Shown here one piece after another: positions 10,353 through 22,239 of a DNA stretch of 64,000 nt (position 1 is its first letter; the number at the start of each line of letters is the position of its first letter). The position numbers were made by a program, and so were the translations under genes. The stretch covers positions 4,032,992 through 4,096,991 of the forward strand of contig KL647291.1 in NCBI GenBank assembly GCA_000727475.1, in the 5' to 3' direction. The notes beneath the pieces are model-generated. The model searched no databases. It had not been told where the DNA came from and saw only the letters and a list, made by a program, of their open reading frames with translations. This DNA comes from Sarcocystis neurona (taxonomy: Eukaryota; Apicomplexa; Conoidasida; Eucoccidiorida; Sarcocystidae).

Positions 10353-12485
10353 CGCGGCCAAGTGGTCTTCTTTTGTAGCAGCAGCAGCAGCTGCACGTCT
10401 ACAGCCCCACAGCAGCAGCTGCTACTCTCGAACCTTGCAGCAATGGCAGGAGCAGTCGCGCATCACTCTTCCTCCGCGGCAGCGCGACCACCTGCAGCTA
10501 CAGCAGCAGCTCTTCCGCCTCTCTCTTCTTCGTTCTTTCTCTCTCTTTCGAATAGCTTTAGGCACTCCTGCTGCTGCTGCTGCGCTCCTCTGCCCTCTCA
10601 CTACGTGGGAGCTGCTAGAGCGGCAAAGCCCCCTCTAACAGTGGGCACTGCACCGGCAGCAACGGCAGCAACTACTTTCCTCTCCCCTGCCTGAGCTGCT
10701 CCCCTGCGCTGGCCGCGCAACTACTGGGCGAGGCACCTGACGACGCAGCTCGGCGTGCCAGCTGCCGCTACTGCAGAGGTTTCTTCCGTTCCCGTGTCGC
10801 ACCGCGGCGGCGCCTCCCTTCTCTCTTCTGTAGCAGCGACAGCTTCCTCGAGCCAGCACCACCTGTCACTGCTGGCTTCCTCCTCCTTTCTTGCCTTGCG
10901 AACGGCAGCTGCTGCAGCGGCTTCCTGCTGCCAGGGAACGTTCCCGTTTTACGTCCAGCTTCTGCTGCAACGCCAAAACGTCCTTCTCTTGGACCGGTGC
11001 AGCAGCGGCAGCTCTTGGTTCTCCTCACTCTCAACTGCCTCAACTCTGTCGAATAGTAGTAGGCGGTACCAAAACAGCTCCACTTCGCAACCACCAGCTG
11101 CTGCAGCAGCCGCTGCTGCAGTGCTCCGACTGCGATGAAGCAGCCAATTTCCACTGTTCTCGTCAGGAGTCGTTGCAGCAGCGGTGTCACCTTCCTCTCG
11201 CAGCGACTGGCCGGGCGTGCGGCTGCGACTGCGACGCATTCTTCAACAGAAACTTGTGCGCCGGCAGTTTCTCTGCTGAACGCCCATTGTGGCGCGCGTG
11301 CCTCCTTCTCTCTTCAGTCGGACCTACTATACGACTTGTATTCTTTTTTTGGCCGGGGCGCGGCAGAGTCACCGCTGCGTCCTACCCTCGGTACAAAGGA
11401 CCCGTCCGCAGCGGCAACAGGAGCAATGGATGCGCAGCAGCAGCCGCGATGGGAACGCAGCGCAGCAGCAGGACTTCGTGCCGCGCCCACAGCAGAAACC
11501 CCGGCCGGAAAAAGGCAGTTGCAGCCTGACAGAAGACTGCAGTCGGAGAAGCAGCAGCTGCAGCAATGAAACGAAAGGAAAGCGCTGGCTGCGACGCGCG
11601 GCGCTTGTCGTAACCACAAAGGATCAGAAGGAGGAGCAGCGATCGCAGCTGTCTCCCAAGCAGCAGTAGCAGCAGCAGTATCGCAAACAGAAAGACAGCA
11701 GGCACTTGCATACCAATCGCAGCAGCAGCAGCAGTGCGCAATAACACTCCTCGTGGTCGCTCCACCCGCAGCAAATTCCCGTGCAGCAGCAGTGACAGCG
11801 GAAAGCTCGGCGGAACGCAGCACCCGGGGTACAGCGCTACAGTCGCATGCCAGCTCTTTACGCTGCGGCGAGCTGCTGAGTTTGCGCTATAGAATCTACC
11901 CCTACAAATGTAGACGGGAAAACTGCAACACACATACATACATAACTACGGACAAACATATGAGATCAAGCAGAAAATAATTCTACCTCGCGTCAGCCAG
12001 AGAATTCAGGGTCGGCGACTTCATTGCCGCCTTGCCCACTGGTCTGCGGTGTACATACACATGAAACGCAGCGCGCCAGTGGGTCGCTCGCACTTCCCCA
12101 CACAACGGCGGCACCGGCTCCCCAATCGCGCTGCCTCTTTCGGGACTGCTTGAAAAAAAACAAACGTCCTTTGCCGCATCTGCTATGTCTCACGCTCGTG
12201 CTCCAGCTGCGGGTGCTGCTACAGCTGCCGCTCCTTCGGCTGCAGTTGCCGTCTCAGTTACTGCTGCTTCTGCTGCGGCTGCTGCTCCTCCAACTGCGGC
12301 GGCTTCGGCTGCTGCCCTTCTTGTCGACTCTCCGCTGCTGCTGCTGCTGCTGCTTCTGGTGCTCCTGCCGCTCCTTCTGCTTCCGCTGCTGCTGCTGTTT
12401 CTGCGTCTGCTGCTGACTCAGCAGTTGCTGCTGCTGTTTCTTCATCTCCTGCAGGAACGTCGCTGCAGCAACCGGTGAGGTTCGG
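10353..12485. other. CAG/CTG-rich block upstream of the cyclin H-like gene
   Basis: Triplet runs alternate in orientation: CAG on the plus strand near 10380-10510, 11100-11170 and 11420-11780, and CTG near 10570-10590 and 12180-12440. Frames of up to 212 codons exist on both strands, none with a domain I recognise. The block could hold 5' untranslated or upstream exons of the cyclin H-like gene, or an unrelated repeat-rich gene. A minus-strand frame at 12258-12488 is Ala/Glu/Gln-rich, but antisense of CTG runs always looks like that. Confidence 0.35.
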
Positions 12486-12778
12486 CAAGCCTTCTCACCA
12501 GCGTCGAGTCATTTGAATAACTCTGCCGCACGCACGCAGGAAGAAAACGCGAAACCACTAGTCGGTCGAAGCAGCCTCGGACCCAGCCGCAACGCAAGTT
12601 TGTTTTTAGAGTATTAAAATTTTCATTTTTCCTTCAGAGAAGTCTTCAAAAAGAAGACTTCATCACCCTGTTACGAGCACGCAAGCTCTCGTGCAGCAGC
12701 TAATAAAAAGGACCCTATACTGCGTAGTTATGCGTCACAATTATAGCGAGAGACTATTTGCAGTGGATCGTTACCCGA

Positions 12779-13215
12779 GAATCTACACAAATATACACAC
12801 TAACACGAATTATATACATATAAACATGTATACATATATACACATATATGCATATATCTGTGTGCATACATATATATATATATGATATGGATACACACAC
12901 ATACACATACGCATAAACGTACGTACACTCACTTGCATGTGGATATATATACATGCATATATATATATACACATATACATACACTTGCACATACGTGTAC
13001 ACATTTCCCTCTCTCTCCCTCTCCGTATACACACATACACACATATACATATACATCGCTATCTCTCCCTATATATATATGCGCATTTCCCGCTCTCTCT
13101 CTCCTTCAATATATTCACAATATAGACACATGCATATATACATATATACGCATATGTTCCTGTCTCTCTCTCTGTCTCGCTCTGCATATATGTGAATATA
13201 TACATGGAGAGACAG
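12779..13215. repeat. (CA)n/(TA)n microsatellite cluster
   Basis: Over 400 bases of short ATAC, ACAC, TATA and CTCT runs, ending in TATATAGATATACATG. Frames in it give only Tyr, Ile, His and Thr. Confidence 0.9.
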
Positions 13216-13506
13216 ATATATAGATATACATGCTGGAACTAGGTCGATTGTCGAGGCACACTAAGAGTCCGTCATGACTACTTGTGCACAGGACGAATGT
13301 ACGACGTCTGCGAGATAGGCACGGAGGAGAAAGCGACGACGCAGCTGGTGCGATGGAGAGGACGAGTCGGGAAGAACGAAGAGAGGGAAACTCGGGCAAA
13401 GGCGTTTCTCAGGGGAATGCCTGAGTGAGAAGTTGCACCAACTGCGCAAAAAGAAATTATCAAAAGGAAAATGGGGATACACAAACGAACAGAGAGGGAT
13501 GCTAAA

Positions 13507-13695
13507 GAATGCGAGTAGACAACGAGGCGACTCCAACTCTCCACTGTGATTCTCTCTCTTTCTCCATACATATATATATATATGTTTATGCTGCTATATG
13601 CATATATACATATATATATATATAGGGAGAGTAGACGACGAGGCGAGTCTAACTCTTCACTGCAACTCTTTCTCTCTCTCTCTCCCTCTCCATAT
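13507..13695. repeat. tandem duplication, spacing about 114 bp, with TA spacer
   Basis: Two copies of a segment reading roughly GAGTAGACRACGAGGCGA, then CTCCAACTCTCCACTG or a variant of it, start near 13514 and 13628. They are separated by a (TA)n stretch and each is followed by a (CT)n run. It is the same architecture as the ACC intron repeats: a conserved core plus a microsatellite. Confidence 0.7.
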
Positions 13696-16600
13696 CCATA
13701 TGTGTATCCAGACTTTTACGCAGCTACACATATATATATATATGTGTATATGAAGTGAAGGGTGAGAGAGACAGATAGGAGCGGCTATGAGGAGTTAAAA
13801 TAGAGACAGTTCTAGACACAAAAATACGCACACAGAGAGAAATATAAGAAGAAATAGCCAGAATGAAGAACATACATACATATCCAGATGCACACACAGA
13901 CACAACTGAGTATTCAGGTGTGTCTATTTATATATGTACAGAGAGACAACAGAGAGATAGAGAGCCAGAATGAGAGACAAACAGAAGTATATATATATAT
14001 GTATAGCGACGTACGCAGACTTGTATACAGACGGTGGACAGCTCTTATAATATATGCCGGAAAAAAAGACACGAGGCAGAAATAAGGAGAAGTGATCGAT
14101 GTGGGTATACCCGCAGCTCCAGATATACATTTGGAAAGAGAAAAATTTTAGAGGAAGAGTTGGGGGCGCGGAGGCTGGGTACGACAGGCGAAGGACTGTT
14201 GTTCTCTTGGTAGCAGGGGAGAGGAAAACGCCCGCAGATTCAACGTTCCACAGGCAAATTGCGACACCTGCTGCGGGGAGGGGCGGCTGCATGTATGCCT
14301 GGCTGCGTGGGCCGAAGGGGGAACTCGTGCGCTATTCACAGCCCGTGCGACATGAGCCGCTCTCGTGGAGCAGCTGTTTTTCTTCTCAACAGAGAGAAGG
14401 AGAATCTGTGTCGACGGTCGACATGCGGCTGCGCTCTGCAAATGCTGCTGCTTCTGCAGAGAGACCCTGCTGTCCCCGCCCCACACAGGAAGTTTTACCA
14501 GAAGACAGCAGATGTCTCCGCGTCGGTACGAAGCGCGCACCACCGCGGCCCCAGGGACAGAGAAATCCGGGAAAGCGCAAGATGCCGCGGTCGTTGAAGA
14601 TCTATATATATGGGGAGAAAGACACATACGTATACATATAGAGAGAGACACACACACATACTAGGGCGCGCATGTACGTACGTGTACTCAGAGAAGACTC
14701 CAGTTTGAAATAGCAGAGAGAACTGCACATGCACGTGAATACGTACGTCTACTCAGAGAAGACCGTAAAGAGACAGTGGCACGAGAGGAGCCGCATGTAG
14801 CAGAGCGTTGAGAGAAACTCTCACGAAGCGTCGTTGCCTGTTACTACAGAGAACACGCGGTTGCACGAGGAAGACGAGGCGATGAAAAAAGACCTCTCGA
14901 GGAGAGAGAGAGAAAGAAAGAAAGAAAAGAAAAAGAAAAAAAGTAGACACCCTCTCGCTTGCACACACGTGCGTCTTCTCCTGACACACGAGTGCAAGAA
15001 CAAACGAGGAAAAACCAACTGCGGCATTGATGCGTAAGTATGCAACATACGTCTACATACATATATGTATATATATGTATACATACCTGTGGACACATGT
15101 ATATACATATATACATATGTAGACGTATTTTTGGAAATTATGTGTTTCCGTGCATATGGATGATATGCACAGACACACAGACAAGTCATATCTGCAGAGA
15201 GACAGACAGAAACCAACGTGTTCACACACTGCAGCGTCAGACGGCGATGCAAAGGCGAGAGAAACGGATGCAGCAGCCGGAAGGGAAACGTCCTCGTTGA
15301 TGGGAAAAAATGAAGAAGTGGGCAACAGTTCGCTTGCAGATATGCTTCTCCTCTGTGCATACGAGCGCGAGAAGGACGAGGAAAACTCCAGCGCAGTACT
15401 GATACGTCGACGAGCGTCGTTACGCAGAGCCGGTCTTTTGCAAAGCAACAGAGGGAAGTAGTGACTTTGCACAGACCGAGGAAACGAGATATAGGACAGC
15501 GTTATCTAGCAAAATTCTTGACGATTTGACGTGCGTCTCTTTCTGCAATTTGTCTGGTGTGCAAGCAGTTCTATCTAGCCGCACCTCGCTACGAAGAAGT
15601 ATGTATTTCTCCTTCCAGATGCTAGTACGACCACCACAGATATGTATATGTTACATAAGTATGTTAAATTCAAAGCAAGGTAAAAACAAGCAATGGATTT
15701 GGGAAAAACTGGTGCGGCAGTGTGTGTGGAAACCCGTCCTCTGTATCATTCTCTCTTTTCTTCTCTCTTTCTCTCTGTCTGTGTATACGTACGTACGTAT
15801 TTGTAGGCAGAATCCTGTAGGTGCTATACCACCACTGGTTCACGAATGACTGAGAGGAGAACGCTCAGTATTTAAGCGCGGTGAACACATCTGCCGGCAA
15901 GAAAAAGTGGTAGCCTACGGAAGGAAGGGAACCCCATGACACGCTATAATGAGAAAGATAAGAATTCTTGCAGTTTTTGTTTATAATAAAGACGGAAGGG
16001 GAACGGATAGAAACCACAGAAGGGAACTAAGGAAAATGTCGACAGGAGAGCTCGCTGGGCGCTGCTCATATACATACATATTAATGTGTGTGTAAACAGA
16101 CAAACCTATGTAGAACGCGTAGAGTCAACTAAGGCGGAGTGATTCTCCAGCACTTCAGATAACCCGTCCCGCGGAAAAAAAAGTGAATGCGGAGTCCTAC
16201 AATGCGCTCCACTCACGCATGTGCCATCTTCGTGTATATATTGTATATGTGGGCTGTACGTACAGAGTCGAACTCCCCCTGCTCAGATGTGTGGTGTGTA
16301 CGTACACCTGGCTGGGCGTGTCACAAGTGGCGGCGCGGACGATTTTACGTTGTTAGAATGTGCAGCATATGCCGTGGAAGAGCAAAATCGACGCAGCTGT
16401 GCCACACAGGAGAATATAAACAATATATAGGTGGGGAATTTGAGCCTTGGTGCGGAGAGAAGTGGAAAGAGCAGCCGAGAAAAAGCCTGTTCGTAGATAC
16501 GCACTAGTTGTCAATTTTGCGTAAGTGGGTGAATAGAAAAGACGGGTGAGCAGTGACGAACTTAAGACAGGATATGTGAACTGTGTAGATGTCACTTCTA

Positions 16601-16804
16601 AATATCTTGGTCGACGATAACTGATGGTAGAGGTCCGTCCAGCAGCAGCCTAACACGCACACACATACACACTCTCTCTCACTGCAGGAGTCGGTTGCGT
16701 CAGAACGGCTTCCTACAGAGGGAGAAGGCACAGCAGTATAGAAGCATCTCCCCTGTAGATTCTTCTTAGGTCAATCTAATCTGGAGTATCGCCAGTCTGT
16801 AGGG

Positions 16805-16996
16805 ATGAGGAGACTATTTTTAAACGAGACGCTGCGGCAGCTCCAGCAGCACTACCCGCAAGAGCCGCCGGACAGACTCGCGCATGAGCAGCACCAGCGA
16901 ACAGTCATGGAAGAAGCAGGAGCAGCAGTGGCTACAGCAGCAAACTTCTCCGAACAAGAAGCAGCAGCTGGTTCATTCGAGCAGCAGGAACAATAA
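16805..16996 (+). CDS. short Gln/Glu-rich frame, unassigned
   Basis: An ATG at 16805 opens 63 codons: MRRLFLNETLRQLQQHYPQE, then a Glu/Gln/Ala-rich tail to TAA. The first 35 residues are not a simple repeat and look like a charged helix. No family is recognised. It could be an isolated exon or chance, because it contains CAG triplets. Confidence 0.15.
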   Translation: MRRLFLNETLRQLQQHYPQEPPDRLAHEQHQRTVMEEAGAAVATAANFSEQEAAAGSFEQQEQ

Positions 16997-17299
16997 TTGC
17001 TTGAGTGTGGCTGTCCTTCTCGGGCTCATGCATGCAGTCTCCGATGATGCGCGCATCTCTTCCTCGCGGCAGCACAGCAGAGAGGAGCACCGGCAAACAG
17101 CAAGAAGCGTTGCAGCATCGCGAGTAGTACTCTTCATTTTTGTCGTAGTAGGATGCCGCACGTTATCGTCGCATGCAGGGGCGGGTCTTGCCCCCCAATC
17201 AAAGCAGAACATCTGCTGAATCTCCCTACTCTAATTCTTCCGCGTCCTCGTTTACACAGACCCTTTCTGATGTTCATTGACGTGCTTCCTCTCTGACAT

Positions 17300-18300
17300 C
17301 TACTCACTACCTCGCACTGCGACTACCGCCACTACCACTGCCTATTACCACTACTATATTACACTACTGTTTTATAATACTACGACACTACCATGCTATA
17401 CTACTATACTAGTGTACTATTATACTTCTATACTACATTACTGTACTACTATAGTGTCTACTAGTACCAGTACTAGTACTACTACCACTACCACCACTAT
17501 GACTACTACCACTATACTCTGCTACTATACTGTCTACTAGTACGAGTACTACTACTATTACCACTACTACTATACTATGCAACTATACCATACGACAATG
17601 CTACACCACTACCTTATACTGCATTACTGCTACTATTACTTCCAATATTATTAGTACTACTGCTGCTACTCCTACTCCAACCATGAGTACTACTACCACT
17701 GCTACTACTACCACTGCTACTACTACCACTGCTACTACTACCACTACTACGACTACTACTAGCACTACTACGACTACTACTGCCAGTTCTACTATAACTG
17801 CTGCTACTACTACTACAGCCACCACCACTACTACTACTGGTCCTGCCACTACTACCGCTACCGCTACTACAACTACTACCACTACGACTATCACTACTGC
17901 TACTACTACTACTACTGCTACTACCGCCACTGCTACTACCGCTACTGCTACTACCGCTACTGCTACTACCGCTACTGCTACTACCGCTACTGCTACTACC
18001 GCTACTGCTACTACTACTGCTACTACTACTGCTACTACTACTACTACCACTACTGCTACCACTACTGCTACTCCTGCTACTACTATTACTATTATTATTA
18101 CTACTACTATCACCTACCGCTGCTACTTCTAGGACTACTAACATTAGTGCTACTGCAACAACAACTATTACTTATACTACTATCAGCACTGACGCTACTA
18201 CGACGGCTACTAGTACTTCGACTACTGCACCTGCCACCGCTCTTTGCCCTACTGCAACTACTACTATGAAGACTACTATCAGTACGCCCCAGTACTACGT
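17300..18300. repeat. imperfect (ACT)n trinucleotide satellite, about 1 kb
   Basis: Almost every codon-sized word on the plus strand is ACT, CTA, TAC or a one-base variant. This gives a Thr-rich frame of 149 codons on the plus strand and Val- or Ser-rich frames on the minus strand, none of which I regard as genes. At 17926-18015 the sequence is organised in a higher-order 15-bp unit (GCTACTGCTACTACC), perfect in four consecutive copies from 17941 to 18000. Confidence 0.9.
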
Positions 18301-20224
18301 ATGATCTCTTCTAGATATCCATTAGGTTACTGCATTTTCATACCGAAAGTTTTAGACGGAGATACAGTCGAATATTCGAGTGGCCAATACATAGCTATGT
18401 ATCTATCTATCTAGATATATATGTATTCACATGTTACAATCATACGCTTGCGAGTACGCATTTCCCTGGTACTGACGCAGTAAGTAGTACAATTGGTTAT
18501 TTTGTTGCGGCACTGTACTCGTGTGCCACAGACACGAGTGTTACTCTTGATCATCTCTCTCCTCCATCCACTAGCAGTTGTCCTCCTGCTACTGCGACTG
18601 CTACTCTTCTTGCAAGTACTGCACCGTTTCTCTTAGTGATAATCCCGGAAAAGACGGAATTACTGCACCAGCTGCGACATCGTAACCCGTTATGATTGGG
18701 TCACTAATGTCACTGCGCGTTCTGCAGTCTCGAGGGCACGCATTAGGACTGCCACTACCATTACTACTACTAGCTACTGTACTACTACTACTACTACTGC
18801 TGTCGCAGCTGTCTTTGCGAATGCCGTCTTCACTGTTTTCATGAATGCACTGCCTGCACAGTGACAGCTACAGAAACAACCCCTATAATCACTGCCGCTC
18901 CATTTGATATTACTGTACATACGACCACGTGTAGGAATATCAGTGGAACTCTATTTGTGACAACTCAGGCGACTGGGGCTTCGACTATTTGATGATACAG
19001 AGGAGACGACAGCCGCCACGTGCAACAGCCCTCAAAGTGTGGCCCTCTCCTGACACCAGTCACCCCTACGGTGGATAGGGCCTGCGAATCTTACGTAGCG
19101 CACACGAATCTTTCTCCTTTGGTGAGCTTTGCCGCGGTGGTAGAAGTACATGCAGTAGCGGACGCAAGGGCAGCCGTACTTGTTTCACAAAAGTAGTGCT
19201 GAAAAACGTAGAACAGGGAGGTTCCGACAAACTTGGCACGCTGTTCGAGACCGTGCCTGACTCTCTTGCGCTGCTCGCAAGTCAGTGCAGTTTTTCGTAG
19301 AATTCGATTAAGTGACAGTAGGAGGGGAAGGATTAATAATCCAGTGAAGTCTATCGTAATGTGAGCGTAAGTAGATACAGTGTTTGCTGCAATAGTAGTC
19401 GTGGTTGTACTAGGAACAAGTGTCGTCGTAATCATATCAGTGACGTAACCGCTCGAAGATGTTGTAAAATACTCTGTCACCTCGTTGGCAAAATCTGTCA
19501 CCTGTGCCATGAAGAGGGTCACCCTCCGGGTCTGCGTGAATGTATGTGAGCAACTAGAATAAGATTGCTGCTGTGGGAGTTACCTCCGTCCGTCTAGGGC
19601 GGAGCGAAAAGATTTATTTTTTCTATGCTCTAGTTGAAAAGTACTGGAAGAAGTAATCGTAGCGATGGTAGTAGACGTGTTACAATGGAAGTCCGTGAGT
19701 CACCAGAAGGGGCCCCGGTGACGTGGAATCTAGAACGATGATGCCGTGCTTGACATGCCAAGGAGCCTGGTGATGTGAATAGCTGTATCAATAGTAGTGA
19801 GAGTCATCCTCATAGTAAGTGTAGAGGCAGTGGTGATAGTCGTAGGAGAAGCGTGACGGCGTGAGAGACGCTGCTTTAGTGCACGGCACGGAAGCAGACT
19901 GTTTAGGTGCGCACGAGTGTTAGCATTAACACCACGGGGCGAACGCAGTTGACGGTGGAACGTAGTGATGGGCGAGGACGAACCTCCCCTACAGCACCAG
20001 CGGAATGCTTCTCCATATAATGCAAGCATTGGAGGATACAGTTGTGTAGTTATATCCACACATATACATGTCTCTGCATATTTGTATATATATATATATA
20101 TATATGCACATGCATTTATGAACATGTGGTAAACATGTACTACATAAGTGAATAAATGTGTGACCTCTTTCTCTCTGTATACGCCAAGATGTGGTGATCC
20201 AGGTGTGTACATATTTATCCGTAC
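18301..20224. other. decayed continuation of the ACT satellite
   Basis: TACTACT words remain frequent (18480-18960, and as AGTAGT/GTAGTAGT on the opposite strand at 19370-19460 and 19620-19830) but are broken by many substitutions. Frames such as 19091-19522 on the minus strand are Thr/Ser/Ala-rich and explained by this origin. A (TA)n run lies at 20087-20105. No gene is recognised. Confidence 0.5.
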
Positions 20225-21165
20225 TTGTGTATTGCTTTTTCATATTTGACGCATGTGAAGATTCGCCTATCTTCACACAGACGCCTGTCTTCTTCGTGTG
20301 AGAGGTGCCTCTTACGCATGTCGTCTTTTGACATGCTGAATTTTTGTTCCTTCCCTGCTGCTTATCCTCACGAGGATTCTAGCTCGTCCAGAAGCCGCAC
20401 GCAATCCCTCGAGAAAATTGGCTCCTGCCTTTCCTCTTTCGTTACTACGTCCCCTTCGTCACGGTGCAGACACCTCTCGACTTAGCTGCAGTCCCACACA
20501 CTCAGGTCTACGCCTCTTTGTTACCTTCTTTGGCCTATTCAGAGGCGTCGCATATGGTTTTTGATTCCCGTTCATCTGCCCGTTTCATGATCGTCCGTAC
20601 CTCTGTTTCTCGCTTCCTCGTGAAGATTGCGTGTGTTACTGTGGAGCCACACTCTTCAACATTGGCCAGCAATGCAGGTACGCATACACCTCTCCATACT
20701 ATACGTGTCGGTGCGGCCGATTCCAAAAATGTGTAGTCACGTGACTGTTCTCCAACTTCTGCTGCGACAAGCCACCAGGTGCAGCACGCGCCCAAATTAG
20801 CAGCAATATCACGACGGTACAGGTGTGATTCACGACTCGCTGTCAGAGAAGTAGAGAACTGGAGGCATACTAGCGAAGGAACTAGGCAAATACGCAACGA
20901 ATTCGGACGCGTGCAGCGCACGCAGGAAGAGCCGCGGAGGCGTGAGAACGGAGGCAAATGGAGAAGAAACAGCGTCAGGTCTGTACTCTTGCAGCAGCAA
21001 CAAACAAATGCATGGGAGGAGCAGCGGAGGCGTAGTCGCGCAGATGCGACCGACACCATCACAGGCATAGCCTTGGGAGCGAAACCGGGAGAAGGTGGGG
21101 GAGATTTGTCGACACAGCAGCGGACGAATTCCAAACGCGTTCTGTGCTGTTGTTCTTGGTAGCAA
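20225..21165. other. non-repetitive island, coding potential on uncertain strand
   Basis: This is the cleanest non-repetitive stretch between the two identified genes. Minus-strand 20535-21134 is open for 199 codons and ends in a charged segment (TRKRETEVRTIMKRADERES). Plus-strand 20779-21162 is open for 127 codons, is charged (VENWRHTSEGTRQIRNEFGR), and has CAG runs in sense orientation. Plus-strand 20464-20736 is also open. Both strands cannot be coding over their whole length. I recognise no family on either strand, so I leave the strand open. Confidence 0.3.
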
Positions 21166-21990
21166 CTACATCTCGCGTGCTACTAGAGGAGGACCCAAGA
21201 GAAGCAGCGACCCGAAAGGCGCTCGTGATCAGAAAAATATAGCTGCGGCAGAAGCAAAGATATACATATGCTGACGTAACTGGTCGCGGCAGCAGCAGCG
21301 GAAGTCTACAGCAGCTGCAGGACCACAGCCGCCCGTGCGGGCGACAATGAGCTTCAGCAGCAGCAGACGCAGTAGCGCACTTCTTGCTCAGGAGCAGCAG
21401 CCACCAGAAGCGAAAGTCCAGGTAGCCCTGCAGGAAAGGCTCAGAAGCCAGCACCAGGAACCAGAATTTTAGACGCCGGGAAATGCCAGGAGCAGAACCA
21501 TTCGAAAGAATCTTACAGTAACAGAGAGCAGGAGTCATCAGAGGAAACCCGCTGCACAGCAGCAATAGTTGAACCCAGTTCTTCTTAACACCAACTGAGT
21601 TCAGCAATATTTCCAGCGTCACGGTTGTGCTACAGCTGCAGAGATCAGTTGCGGGTGCGGTTGTCGCCTGATCCCGCTGCAGCAGAGGACAGCAGGACCC
21701 GCCACACGAAAAGCAGCAGGACCCTGCCGTGCAACCATTGTATTTATTCTCGGGCGGCAGAGGCTCACACACACCTACACACCCGCACACAGTTGCGGAG
21801 CACAATCCCGCAGCAGTAACAGCAGCAGCCCAACCATCCTTACGCCGCAGGAGCTGGTGTGCGGCGGCTGCGCCAGCAGCAAACCGCAAGAGCAGGAGCG
21901 GCTCATATTTCGATGCCGCGGCGAATAATCATATCCACATAAATGATACACGTACGTGTACGGCGGCATGTACAGCACTACGTGGGCGTG
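21166..21990. other. second unassigned island; 276-codon minus frame, short plus frames
   Basis: The minus strand is open from 21889 to 21059. Its middle part is hydrophobic and non-repetitive (for example LKFWFLVLASEPFLQGYLDF). On the plus strand an ATG at 21348 starts MSFSSSRRSSALLAQEQQPP and continues to EAKVQ, directly before a GTAGCC that could be a donor. Triplet orientation (CAG on plus) favours the plus strand, while frame length favours the minus. No homology is recognised. Confidence 0.25.
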
Positions 21991-21994
21991 ACAA

Positions 21995-22079
21995 CTCTGT
22001 GTGTGTGTGTGTGTGTCTGTGTGTGTGTGTGTGTCTGTGTCTGTGTGCGTGTGTCTGTGTGCGTGTGTCTGTATGTGTA
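21995..22079. repeat. (GT)n microsatellite with CTGTGT interruptions
   Basis: An almost pure TG repeat of about 85 bp with regularly spaced C and CG interruptions. Confidence 0.95.
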
Positions 22080-22239
22080 CTACTGCCGGTATGTCCCCCG
22101 CGAAACATGCCCACACATACACGCGTATACATATATATATATATAAGGCGTATATTTGTGCATATGTAAACATATGTATGTTAACATACTCGCACATACA
22201 TGTGTGTGTGTGTGGGTGTGTGCGTACGGAGGTATGGTT

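Larger units (their letters stand above)
12486..16800. other. AT-rich microsatellite desert
   Basis: No recognisable gene. 12779-13215 is almost continuous (CA)n/(TA)n. 13860-14000 has more of the same, and 14880-14945 is a purine-rich GAGA/GAAA run. Short GC-richer islands at 13270-13540, 14150-14600 and 16190-16500 have open frames (for example 14099-14641 plus, 180 codons) but no recognised motif. The 14150-14600 island is the least repetitive and could hide an exon. Confidence 0.4.

Noticed and set aside
12754..13223. Overlapping frames of 76-113 codons of Tyr/Ile/His/Cys
   Set aside because: Pure microsatellite translations (TATA, ACAC, CATA).
17601..18144. Poly-Val, poly-Ser and poly-Thr frames of 149-176 codons
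   Set aside because: All three are frames of one (ACT)n satellite with no non-repetitive residue stretches.
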